Shown: positions 32,755 to 40,542 of the stretch, in pieces
Layout of the letters: each line of letters opens with the position of its first letter
Position numbering within the stretch: position 1 is the stretch's first letter
Origin: Nitrosomonadales bacterium
Lineage (GTDB): Bacteria > Pseudomonadota > Gammaproteobacteria > Burkholderiales > Gallionellaceae
DNA: 43,369 nt
Assembly: GCA_025350915.1 (NCBI GenBank)
Contig: JANXWX010000114.1
Span: forward strand, 1-43,369
Reading direction: 5' to 3'
Position numbers and translations under genes: made by a program
Notes under the pieces: generated by a model
What the model was told of the DNA's origin: nothing
Databases searched by the model: none
What the model saw: the letters and a program-made list of their open reading frames with translations, nothing else

Positions 32755-33717
32755 TCAGGGAACCGGCACAACCTCGAGCAGGGTCCTGACCATGTCGTCA
32801 CGCGAGACTTTTTCCATGCGCGCAGTAAAGCTGGGGATGATGCGGTGGCGCAGACAATCCGGCGCCACCGCAAGTATATCGTCGGGAATGACATGCTCGC
32901 GTCCCTGCATATAAGCCGTGGCGGCGGCGGCATGCACTATCGCCAGGGAGCCGCGCGGACTGGCGCCCACTTCGATGAACCCTGCAAATTGCGGCAGCCA
33001 TTTGTCTATCTGCCGCGTCGCCCCCACCAGCGCAACAATATATTGCTCCAACGCGGGTGCGATATGAATTCGTTTCACTTCTTCACGCGCAGCAAGCACG
33101 GTGGCCACATCAAGCACTGCACCCTGCGCTGCCGGCAATGTGCCGGTCATACGCTCGCGATCTCGCTGCAAAATGAGCAACTCGTCTTCCGTGCTGGGAT
33201 AGTCCAGCATCACATGCAACAGAAATCTGTCCATCTGCGCTTCCGGCAAGGGATAAGTTCCCGCCTGGTCCAGTGGATTTTGGGTCGCCATCACCATAAA
33301 TAATTCCGGCAACGGGCGCGTCACGCCACCCACCGTAATCTGTTTCTCCTGCATGGCCTCCAGCAAGGCTGCCTGTACTTTGGCAGGCGCACGGTTGATC
33401 TCATCCGCCAGAATAATTTCATGAAACAGCGGCCCCTCGGAAAAACTGAAATTACCCGCCTGCTGGTTGAAGATTTCGGTGCCGGTCAAATCACTCGGCA
33501 ACAAGTCAGGCGTGAACTGAATGCGCCGGAAACTGCTGTGCACGCCATTTGCCAGTGTCTTTACTGCGGTGGTCTTGGCCAACCCCGGCAAGCCTTCCAC
33601 CAGGATATGCCCGCCGGTCAGCAGGCTGATCACCAGCTTGTCGAGCAGGTCGGCCTGGCCGACGATGGTGTTTTCCAAAAATTTTCGTAAAGCGATGATG
33701 TTGGGTTGATTGGTCAT
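32755..33717 (-). CDS. MoxR-family AAA+ ATPase
   Basis: 320 residues. Walker A is GLPGLAKT (42-49), Walker B is IILADEINRAP, and the sensor-1 region is MVMATQNPLDQAGTYPLPEAQMDRF, all standard MoxR blocks. A C-terminal helical domain carries GASPRGSLAIVHAAAATAYMQGREHVIPDD. MoxR ATPases act as chaperones in the maturation or activation of partner proteins, and the partners here are probably the DUF58 and VWA proteins that follow. The start is at the ATG 33717; a frame extension to 33738 adds basic residues without support. It is the first gene of the operon. Confidence 0.93.
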   Translation of the reverse strand: MTNQPNIIALRKFLENTIVGQADLLDKLVISLLTGGHILVEGLPGLAKTTAVKTLANGVHSSFRRIQFTPDLLPSDLTGTEIFNQQAGNFSFSEGPLFHEIILADEINRAPAKVQAALLEAMQEKQITVGGVTRPLPELFMVMATQNPLDQAGTYPLPEAQMDRFLLHVMLDYPSTEDELLILQRDRERMTGTLPAAQGAVLDVATVLAAREEVKRIHIAPALEQYIVALVGATRQIDKWLPQFAGFIEVGASPRGSLAIVHAAAATAYMQGREHVIPDDILAVAPDCLRHRIIPSFTARMEKVSRDDMVRTLLEVVPVP

Positions 33718-33751
33718 GATGTATGGGCGACGCCTCAATAGTCTAGCGATA

Positions 33752-33781
33752 TAAAAATTGAATTCTAGCCTGTTAATTCAA
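33752..33781 (-). terminator. intrinsic terminator of the methyltransferase gene
   Basis: On the minus strand TTGAATT and AATTCAA form a perfect 7-bp stem around a 10-base loop, followed by TTTTTAT, starting 10 bp after the methyltransferase stop. It separates that gene from moxR. Confidence 0.65.
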
Positions 33782-33790
33782 CTACAGGTT

Positions 33791-34417
33791 TTATGTGCCG
33801 GCCTTTTCCTTGCGGAAATTACAATAAACAAACTGCTGAACCGAGCCGGATGGTGTGAGATGCGCTTCAAGTTCATACCCAATCAGCGCAAAGGTATCTC
33901 CAAATTCTGCATGCAATGTCTCCGGCCGATAGTGCGCCACCGGCAGACCGCTGCATTTTTCCGGACCATTTTCCCCAAAGGTGGCAATGATCACGTACCC
34001 ACCCGGGCGAACCGCTCGCATGGCCTGAGCTACATAAGACTGCCGGTCAGTAGCCTCTGTCAAAAAATGAAACACGGCACGGTCATGCCAAATATCGAAA
34101 CGGTGCAGTGGTAAATCAACCCGGATTATATCTCCTTCGATCCAGCGTATGGCATTCGCATGTTTTCCCAAGCGCTGCTTTGCGACAGCAAGTGCAGATG
34201 ATGACAGGTCGAGTACGGTGATATCTGAATAGCCCTCGACTACAAGGTCATCGGCCAGTTTTGAAGCACCGCCACCGACATCAATAATAGCAGCGTCTTT
34301 GCCCAAACCAGTGTTGTGAATCAGGTTAATCGATTGCTCGGCATGCTCCTGGAACCAGCTGACAGTGTCAGAAACTTTACTGGTATAAATCTGCTCCCAA
34401 TGCTGTTTGCGATCCAT
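33791..34417 (-). CDS. class I SAM-dependent methyltransferase
   Basis: 208 residues. SAM-binding motif I is AAIIDVGGGASKLADDLV, motif II region ITVLDLSSSALAVAKQRLG, then IRWIEGDII and RFDIWHDRAVFHFL, and VRPGGYVIIATFGE. The WHDRAVFHFL block and size are typical of the small methyltransferases of the thiol/thiocyanate or tellurite-type group, although the substrate cannot be read. A near-perfect Shine-Dalgarno, AAGGAGG, precedes the ATG at 34417. It follows the MFS gene by 30 bp on the same strand and is ended by the terminator at 33752-33781. Confidence 0.85.
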   Translation of the reverse strand: MDRKQHWEQIYTSKVSDTVSWFQEHAEQSINLIHNTGLGKDAAIIDVGGGASKLADDLVVEGYSDITVLDLSSSALAVAKQRLGKHANAIRWIEGDIIRVDLPLHRFDIWHDRAVFHFLTEATDRQSYVAQAMRAVRPGGYVIIATFGENGPEKCSGLPVAHYRPETLHAEFGDTFALIGYELEAHLTPSGSVQQFVYCNFRKEKAGT

Positions 34418-34447
34418 GAAACAACCTCCTTAACGCAAAATATCCAT

Positions 34448-35659
34448 CTATGAATTTGGTGATAGCAATACAGCTGCTGAGATTATCCGTGCGCGTTTGC
34501 GCTGTATCGCCAGGATGATGATCATCATCAACGCCACAGCCAGGAATGGCAGCACGGCAAAATTGACCGCTTGCCAGCCAAAGTTGCTGAGCAGGCTACC
34601 CGATGAAAATGTGGCAATCGTCACTGCGCCATACATCAGAAAATCATGCATGGCTTGCACCTTGGCGCGCTCACTGGGTCGGTATGCTTCAGTAAGCAGG
34701 GTAGTGCCGCCAACAAACAGGAAGTTCCAGCCCACCCCAAGCAAAGTCAGGCCGGAGAGGAAATGCAAAAACTCCATACCCGACAAAGCGATGGCGATAT
34801 GGCCCAGCAGCAAGACAACGCCTGTGCCCATAATCGTTAACACACCAAAGCGCCGGATCAGATTGCCGGTAAAAAACGAGGGGGCAAACATTCCCAGCAC
34901 GTGCCACTGAATCACCGTAGCCGCAGCGCCTATCGGTTGCCCGCATATCTGCATGGCTAACGGTGTGGCCGTCATCACCAGCAGCATCACGGCAGCGCCC
35001 ACGGAAGAGCCTGCCAGCGCCGTCAAAAATATGGGTTGCCGCATGATGACCGGCAAGGTGCGCGCCGGTTCATGCGATTCTGTAATACTCACGGCTGGCA
35101 AGGCCAGTCGCGATAACAGCACGATAGCGAGGACAGCCAATACCGCCATGATGAGATAAGTCAATGCGGAGGGAACGGTTCCAATATTTTGCGTAAAACG
35201 CACCAGATTCGGCCCTGCCACTGCGGCAATAACGCCGCCTGCGATCACCCATGAAATCGCTCTGCTTTTGGCGTTTTCACTGGCCGCATCTGCCGCTGCA
35301 AAACGGTAATATTGCGCAAAAGCCTGATAACAACCCACCAGCATATTGGCCGCCACGAACAGGAAAAAACTTTCCAGCCAGATTGAGATTGCAGCCAGCA
35401 ATCCCGCTACGACTCCCAATGCTGCACCCAGTATAAATCCCGCTTTACGGCCAAAGCGTTGCATAAAAAGTGAAGCCGGTATCATGGTTACCGCCACCGC
35501 CACCATCATCATGGCAATCGGCAACGTAGCCAGACTTTTGTCCGTAGCCAGCATCCAGCCCACAATACCGGAGATGGTGATCACCATCACTGAAACGGTT
35601 TGAAACAATGCCTGCGTACCCGCGAGTATCAGTACGTTGCGCTTTTCAACATTAATCAT
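34448..35659 (-). CDS. MFS transporter
   Basis: 403 residues, 12 predicted TM helices. The intracellular-loop motif FMQRFGRKAGFILGAALG after TM2 and repeat-like RRFGVLTIMGTGVV in the second half mark the major facilitator superfamily. A Tyr/Phe-rich AFAQYYRFAAADAASENAKSRAISWVIAGGVIAAVAGPN stretch in TM4-TM5 matches the group commonly annotated only as MFS transporter. The substrate is unknown. It sits between a broken dsrE and the methyltransferase, probably one operon, since the gap to the next gene is 30 bp. GAGAGTGA lies upstream of the ATG. Confidence 0.85.
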   Translation of the reverse strand: MINVEKRNVLILAGTQALFQTVSVMVITISGIVGWMLATDKSLATLPIAMMMVAVAVTMIPASLFMQRFGRKAGFILGAALGVVAGLLAAISIWLESFFLFVAANMLVGCYQAFAQYYRFAAADAASENAKSRAISWVIAGGVIAAVAGPNLVRFTQNIGTVPSALTYLIMAVLAVLAIVLLSRLALPAVSITESHEPARTLPVIMRQPIFLTALAGSSVGAAVMLLVMTATPLAMQICGQPIGAAATVIQWHVLGMFAPSFFTGNLIRRFGVLTIMGTGVVLLLGHIAIALSGMEFLHFLSGLTLLGVGWNFLFVGGTTLLTEAYRPSERAKVQAMHDFLMYGAVTIATFSSGSLLSNFGWQAVNFAVLPFLAVALMMIIILAIQRKRARIISAAVLLSPNS

Positions 35660-35689
35660 AATTCGTCACTCTCACGGACATGTATGAAT

Positions 35690-36038
35690 TTAAAAAACCG
35701 GCACCTTATCCGCCCACATCGTCCATTCAGCCAGATGCTCAAGCGTGCTGTGTGTCACACCGGGAATCAGCTCTTCATCCTTGATGCCGCGCGCTTCCAG
35801 GCACACGCCGCAGGCGCCGATTTCGGCTTTACTCCTGAGGATGCTTTGCGCAAAGAACCCGATGTTGCAGTAGCCCTGCGGCACTTTCTGGCCCGCCTTG
35901 CCGCACAATGCTGCATCACCCAGCAGGAACACTTTTACTTCATTGCCTTCATGTTTCAACACCCCCGCGCCAGGCGAAAACCGTTGTAGCTGCGCTCGGT
36001 TCCATAGGTGGATCATTCAAAACAAATAACGTTTTCAT
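35690..36038 (-). pseudogene. DsrE-family gene disrupted by two one-base deletions
   Basis: Starting at the ATG 36038 (GGAGG upstream), the reading begins MKTLFVLNDPP and then loses the frame. A second frame gives YGTERSYNGFRLA and a third gives VLKHEGNEVKVFLLGDAALCGKAGQKVPQGY through to the stop. Joined, they form a DsrE/DsrF-like protein of about 116 residues with a CGVCLEARGI cysteine pair. Both breaks lie within about 60 bp (near 36007 and 35968, the second beside a G-run), each consistent with one missing base. The remaining open frame from 36016 would lack the N-terminal strand. Function of the intact family: cytoplasmic sulfur transfer. Decay or sequence error are both possible. Confidence 0.75.
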
Positions 36039-36078
36039 GATGCTTCCTCCTGAGTTAGGTCTGGATTCAACCAGACAA

Positions 36079-36546
36079 TTACTTTGCGGATTTTTTGCTG
36101 GCAATGCTGTTGGCTTCAAACCCGCCCTTGGCCTTCCATTCAGTAAATCCACCCTGCAAAATGCGCACGTTTTCCATACCTGCCACACGCAAGGCTATCG
36201 CCGCCTGTGAAGAAAGCGTACCCGCATTGCAATACAACAGAATCATTTTGTTGCCGGGTAATTTGTTGCTCTGGCCTAGCACCTTGCGCCAATCGATATT
36301 CACTGCCCCTGGAATATGTGCCTTTTGGTATTGCTCGGCATCGCGTGTGTCGACAACATGGATATTTTTCCAGTCTTCGGCAGGTATTTGTTCAGGCAGA
36401 ATCGTGCCGCCTTCATATTCAGAAAAATCAAAATAGGCTTCCAATGCCGAGATTGCGGCTTTATCTTCGACATTAGCGGTGGCTGGCGCAGACACAACCG
36501 TGACTGCAGCAAGAAGAAATGCAGAAAATAATTTTGTAAGTTTCAT
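36079..36546 (-). CDS. periplasmic rhodanese-like protein
   Basis: 155 residues from the ATG at 36546, preceded by AGGTG. Signal peptide (MKLTKLFSAFLLAAVTVVSAPATA), then one rhodanese domain: HVVDTRDAEQYQKAHIPGAVNIDW, active-site LLYCNAGTLSSQAA with Cys106, and ILQGGFTEWKAKGG. The loop CNAGTLS is of the single-domain type that binds persulfide. It would transfer or trap sulfane sulfur in the periplasm. It is separated from the upstream MFS gene by 12 bp and from the broken dsrE by 40 bp, so one operon is likely. Confidence 0.88.
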   Translation of the reverse strand: MKLTKLFSAFLLAAVTVVSAPATANVEDKAAISALEAYFDFSEYEGGTILPEQIPAEDWKNIHVVDTRDAEQYQKAHIPGAVNIDWRKVLGQSNKLPGNKMILLYCNAGTLSSQAAIALRVAGMENVRILQGGFTEWKAKGGFEANSIASKKSAK

Positions 36547-36558
36547 CTTTATCACCTG

Positions 36559-37884
36559 TTATTTATTTTCTGGAGCGGGGTTTAAACGCGGATGCGTTTC
36601 TTCTCCCCATATATGTACCACCAGGCCGGAAAGCAGCATCGATACCGCAACAAACCAGAAAGCCTGTTCGATAACACCGTTAAGACTGGCCACAATGCCG
36701 AGCGCCAATGCGCCGATGCCGTAGCCGAGGTCACGCCAGAAACGATATATGCCGATGGCCGAACCGCGCCAGTTGGGGTGGGCAATGTCAGACACCGCCG
36801 CCGACAGATTGGGATAAAGCAATGCCATGCCGAAGCCCGTTATTGCAGCCGACACTGACCACCACACAACGCCCTCGCCCAACAACATCATCGCCACACC
36901 CGCACCGCAGATCCACATGCCCCAGACAATAGGCATTTGCCTGCCGATGTGGTCGGAAAGCTTACCTGTGAAGAATTGCGAGACTCCCCACATAATCCCA
37001 TATACGCCGATGACCCAGCCGATGCTAGCTAAAGACAGGCCATGCCGGTACAGGAAAACCGGGTAGAACACCCATACCAGTGCATCCACAAATTTTTCCA
37101 CCAGTCCTGCCTGACTCAGCGCCGCCATGCGCTTGTCGCGCCATGACATCAGCGAGAAAACTTCCCAGGTGGTGGGTTTATCGGAGATGTTGGTGGGATA
37201 GCGAGGTATGGGCCCGATGGATTTTCCGGTTGCATGTTTGGCGCCTTCTGCCTTGGCCCAGGATAAAGTGTCCTTGACCCATAACAGGGTGAGCAAGGTT
37301 GCCAATGCGATCACCGCGATACCAAATATCAGCAAGCCATGGCGCGGCCCATAGGCGGTTGCCATGTAGCCGGTGATGATGCCTGCTATCGCAAGCCCGA
37401 CATAGCCAGAAAACTCATTCAGGCCAATCACAAAACCACGTTGATCCGGGCGTGTGAGATCCAGCTTTGAAGTCTGGGTCATCGACCAGGTCAAGCCCTG
37501 ATTCACGCCAAGTAATACGGTGGCAGCGACGATCCAGTTCCAGCTTGGCGCGTACAGAATCATGAATGGAATCGGTATCGCTGCAGCCCAGCCTATCAGC
37601 AATACTTTTTGCCGCCCGATACGCTCAGACAATCGACCCGCAACAAAATTGAGCGTGCCTTTGACGAAACCAAACGCCACCACGAAGGTGGTCAGTAACA
37701 TGAAGGAATTTTTGGGCACGCCGAACTCGCTCTCGCCCAAGGCAGGCACGACTGTACGCATCATGCCTATGGTCATGCCTACCAGAAACACCTGAAACAA
37801 CTGGTGTGCAAATTGGGTGAAATTGTAGCGAATACCGTGGCTATAGTGCTTGTAACTATCCGGCATCGAATGGGACGTGTTCAT
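36559..37884 (-). CDS. MFS transporter
   Basis: 441 residues, 12 TM helices. MFS motifs: FVAGRLSERIGRQKVLLIGWAAAIPIPF after TM2 and FFTGKLSDHIGRQMPIVWGM in the second half. A soluble central loop (WAKAEGAKHATGKSIGPIPRYP) separates the halves. The GFGMALLYPNLSAAVSDIAHPNWRGSAIG segment resembles the drug/sugar-type group, but no substrate can be assigned. It lies between the MBL gene and the periplasmic rhodanese on the same strand, so a sulfur-compound or metal-stress substrate is possible by context. Start at 37884; an internal ATG at 37866 is an alternative, neither with a strong ribosome binding site. Confidence 0.85.
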   Translation of the reverse strand: MNTSHSMPDSYKHYSHGIRYNFTQFAHQLFQVFLVGMTIGMMRTVVPALGESEFGVPKNSFMLLTTFVVAFGFVKGTLNFVAGRLSERIGRQKVLLIGWAAAIPIPFMILYAPSWNWIVAATVLLGVNQGLTWSMTQTSKLDLTRPDQRGFVIGLNEFSGYVGLAIAGIITGYMATAYGPRHGLLIFGIAVIALATLLTLLWVKDTLSWAKAEGAKHATGKSIGPIPRYPTNISDKPTTWEVFSLMSWRDKRMAALSQAGLVEKFVDALVWVFYPVFLYRHGLSLASIGWVIGVYGIMWGVSQFFTGKLSDHIGRQMPIVWGMWICGAGVAMMLLGEGVVWWSVSAAITGFGMALLYPNLSAAVSDIAHPNWRGSAIGIYRFWRDLGYGIGALALGIVASLNGVIEQAFWFVAVSMLLSGLVVHIWGEETHPRLNPAPENK

Positions 37885-37912
37885 AAATATTTAGCAGTTA
37901 AAAAGTAAAAAG

Positions 37913-38647
37913 TCAGGCTGCAATGTTTGCTGCAACCATTTTGTCCATCTCGGCCGGACGCGGGGGGATGTCGCCAGTCACCAGTTTGATAAATTCATTT
38001 TTGTCAGTAAGGCGCAACGCAGGATTAAAGCGCTTCTCAAAACCAATAGAGGAAGAAGGTTTGCCGGAAATGCCCGCTCCGCACACGCTGCCCGCCTGGT
38101 GGCCGGGGAAAATTTCAGTTTCATCCGGCAGGCTCAGTAACTTGGCATGCAGGCTGTCGAACAGCTTGCCCGCCATTTCCTGCTCGCGTCCTGCCAAGTC
38201 GGGACGCCCCACGCTGCCGACAAATAATGTGTCACCGGTAATCACAAACCAGGTCTGATCGGTGCGGCGGTTATCGGTAACTGCCAGACAGGTGCTGTCC
38301 TGTGTGTGACCGGGCGTATACAACACGGTCACTTTCACATTTCCAACATCAATGACATCACCATCGCGCAGCGGGTGGAATGGAAACTTGACGAAGTCTG
38401 CATCACTTTCATGCAAACAATAAGGTGCGCCCACCATCTCTGCCAGCTTGCGTCCGCCGGAGTAGTGATCAGCATGCACATGGGTATCGATTACATGGGT
38501 AATGGTGACGGCCGCTTTTTTTGCTTCTTCAATAAACCAGGCTTCATCGCCGGCCACCACATCTACCGCGATGGATTTGCCCAGCGTGCCACATCCCAAA
38601 AAATAAGACAGTGATGAGTCTTTAGCGGGCAATTGTTTGAAGAACAT
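37913..38647 (-). CDS. persulfide-dioxygenase-like MBL-fold hydrolase
   Basis: 244 residues from the ATG at 38647, set by AGGAG seven bases upstream. Metallo-beta-lactamase motifs: DTHVHADHYSGG (His56-His61), PGHTQDST (His114), ITGDTLFVGSVGRPDL (Asp139) and FPGHQ (His183). The GDTLF...GRPDL run is characteristic of ETHE1-type persulfide dioxygenases and related glyoxalase II-like enzymes, which oxidise glutathione persulfide to sulfite. It shares a strand with an ArsR-rhodanese fusion 38 bp upstream and with a periplasmic rhodanese downstream, supporting a sulfane-sulfur detoxification role. Cytoplasmic; no signal peptide is visible. Confidence 0.86.
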   Translation of the reverse strand: MFFKQLPAKDSSLSYFLGCGTLGKSIAVDVVAGDEAWFIEEAKKAAVTITHVIDTHVHADHYSGGRKLAEMVGAPYCLHESDADFVKFPFHPLRDGDVIDVGNVKVTVLYTPGHTQDSTCLAVTDNRRTDQTWFVITGDTLFVGSVGRPDLAGREQEMAGKLFDSLHAKLLSLPDETEIFPGHQAGSVCGAGISGKPSSSIGFEKRFNPALRLTDKNEFIKLVTGDIPPRPAEMDKMVAANIAA

Positions 38648-38685
38648 AATGAGCTCCTGATAATGAGTTAAATAAAATTGAAAAA

Positions 38686-39381
38686 TTAACGTTGAATGGA
38701 AAGCCCCCGTGCCTGCCATTCGGCAACGCCGTCTTCCAGGCGCAGGGCTTTATGCCCGGCTTCATGCAGAATGTTTAGCGCTTCGCCGGCAAGCAGGCAG
38801 AATGGGCCGCGGCAATACGCCACGACGGTTTTGTCTTTGGGAATTTCAGCGATGCGTTTTTTCAGCTCAGCCACGGGTATCGAGCGGGCAAATGGCAAAT
38901 GTCCAGCTGCATATTCGGTTTCAGGCCGTACATCGATGACAACAACTTCACCGCTGGCGGCTTCACGCAACAACATCTCCCTGTCCATCACTGCAAGGCT
39001 GCCGGAACCTGCAACCAAACTACCCAGTGCTGCCTGCAAATCAAGCAGTCTTTCCTCGGCGAGTGAGCGGAGTTCTACCCAGAATTTGGCAACTTCAGGT
39101 GCGGCCAAACTGTAATAAATATTTTTCCCGTCGCGTCGGGATACAACCAGACTGGACGATTTCAATACGCTCAAATGCGAGCTGGCGAGCTTGACGCTAA
39201 TCTCGGCTTTTACAGCAAGCTGCTCCACATTCATTTCTCCCTGGCACAGCAACTCCAGCAACTCCAATCGCTTGGGACTGGAGGCAGCCTTGCCGATGCG
39301 GGCTACCTGTTCATATAAGCCGTCCTTGATCTGACGAGAGCTGTGTTTTGAAACAACGGTTTTAATGGCTAACTTGTTCAT
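38686..39381 (-). CDS. ArsR-type regulator fused to a rhodanese domain
   Basis: 231 residues. N-terminal winged helix of the ArsR/SmtB type (SSPKRLELLELLCQGEMNVEQLAVKAEISVKLASSHLSVLKSSSLV) with Cys46 in the recognised ELLCQGE position. The C-terminal rhodanese domain has VVVIDVRPETEYAAGHLPFARSIPV and active-site AYCRGPFCLLAG (Cys190, Cys195). Fusions like this are believed to sense persulfide or thiol state and control sulfur-oxidation genes. It is the first gene of the minus-strand unit leading to the persulfide-dioxygenase-like protein, and divergent from chrB. The start is at the ATG 39381 with a weak ribosome binding site. Confidence 0.88.
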   Translation of the reverse strand: MNKLAIKTVVSKHSSRQIKDGLYEQVARIGKAASSPKRLELLELLCQGEMNVEQLAVKAEISVKLASSHLSVLKSSSLVVSRRDGKNIYYSLAAPEVAKFWVELRSLAEERLLDLQAALGSLVAGSGSLAVMDREMLLREAASGEVVVIDVRPETEYAAGHLPFARSIPVAELKKRIAEIPKDKTVVAYCRGPFCLLAGEALNILHEAGHKALRLEDGVAEWQARGLSIQR

Positions 39382-39398
39382 GGTGATTATTATTCATA

Positions 39399-39420
39399 CA
39401 TTCCAGTAAGTATTAGAATG
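39399..39420. promoter_or_regulatory. candidate ArsR-type operator between the arsR-rhodanese gene and chrB
   Basis: CATTC (39399-39403) and GAATG (39416-39420) are inverted copies 12 bases apart, flanked by more AT-rich ATTC-like copies, just before the arsR-rhodanese start. The pattern resembles ArsR-family dyads. The rest of the 192-bp gap is AT-rich and otherwise empty. Confidence 0.35.
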
Positions 39421-39573
39421 ATATTCAGCATGTACAACTATGTCAATAGCTCGAAGCTATACAAATAAACCGTTTAAATTAATATATATAATTATCAATT
39501 AGATGCAGTTATTTCATGGTTCGACTGCAGAATATATTTGTAACAGCTATTACCTTATTGTAATATTTTATAC

Positions 39574-40542
39574 ATGAGCATATCAACCAACTGGCTTTCG
39601 CTGATCATTAGTCTACCCACTTCCAACGCAACTGCCCGTATGCGTATCTGGCGTGCGCTAAAGAGCATGGGCTGTGGCGTGTTGCGTGACGGAGTTTATC
39701 TGCTGCCGGATAGTGAAGATGCCGCACTCAGCCTTGAACAGCAGGCCGCAGAAATTATTGATGCCGGTGGTAACGCACAGATCGTAAAACTGCAAAGCAC
39801 TCAACCTGCCCAGGATCTTGTCTTTCGCAAATTGTTTGACCGAACTGACGATTATGTCGTACTTAAACAGGAAATCGACGCCTTTCTCGGCACTTTGCCT
39901 GCACAGAACCTGCTCGCGAGCAAACGGCTATTGAAACGGCTGGCGCGTGACTTCGCCGCTATTTCTGCGATTGATTTTTTCCCCGGTTCCGCACGCGATC
40001 AAATCGCGCTTTCACTGGAAAAGGCTACGTCCGAACTGGCCGCTGCGAGCAATGCTGACGAACCCCAACCCGCACAGGGGAAAATCAAGAAATTGAAACG
40101 CGAGGATTACCAGCAGCGCATCTGGGCAACGCGAAGAAGAATGTGGGTAGACCGTATGACAAGCGCATGGCTGATCAGGCGATTTATTGATCCTGCTGCG
40201 AAATTCATGTGGCTGCAGATGCCACAGGATTGCCCGGAAAATACATTGGGTTTTGATTTTGATGGTGCGACGTTCACTCATGTTGGCGCACTGGTGACCT
40301 TTGAAGTACTGCTGACTACATTCGACCTCGAGCGCGATCCCGCACTGGCACGAATGGCTGCTGTGGTGCATTACCTCGATGTAGGCGGTATTCCGGTAGC
40401 TGAAGCAGCGGGGCTGGAAATAATTTTGAAAGGCATGCGCGAACGCTGTGCCGACGATGATGGTTTACTTCGTGAAGCGGCCATTATTTTTGACGACTTG
40501 TACCAGACCTATTCCAGCGAGGAGAACACGCATGAACAATGA
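39574..40542 (+). CDS. chrB: chromate resistance protein ChrB
   Basis: 322 residues. The N-terminal half (WLSLIISLPTSNATARMRIWRALKSMGCGVLRDGVYLLP) is a winged-helix-like domain found in ChrB regulators. The C-terminal ChrB domain has RIWATRRRMWVDRMTSAWLIRRFIDPAAKFMWL, FDFDGATFTHVGALVTFEVLL and VHYLDVGGIPVAEAAGLEIIL. ChrB is the chromate-responsive regulator that controls chrA. It overlaps chrA by 11 bases and begins a plus-strand operon. The ATG at 39574 has no strong Shine-Dalgarno. Confidence 0.92.
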   Translation: MSISTNWLSLIISLPTSNATARMRIWRALKSMGCGVLRDGVYLLPDSEDAALSLEQQAAEIIDAGGNAQIVKLQSTQPAQDLVFRKLFDRTDDYVVLKQEIDAFLGTLPAQNLLASKRLLKRLARDFAAISAIDFFPGSARDQIALSLEKATSELAAASNADEPQPAQGKIKKLKREDYQQRIWATRRRMWVDRMTSAWLIRRFIDPAAKFMWLQMPQDCPENTLGFDFDGATFTHVGALVTFEVLLTTFDLERDPALARMAAVVHYLDVGGIPVAEAAGLEIILKGMRERCADDDGLLREAAIIFDDLYQTYSSEENTHEQ

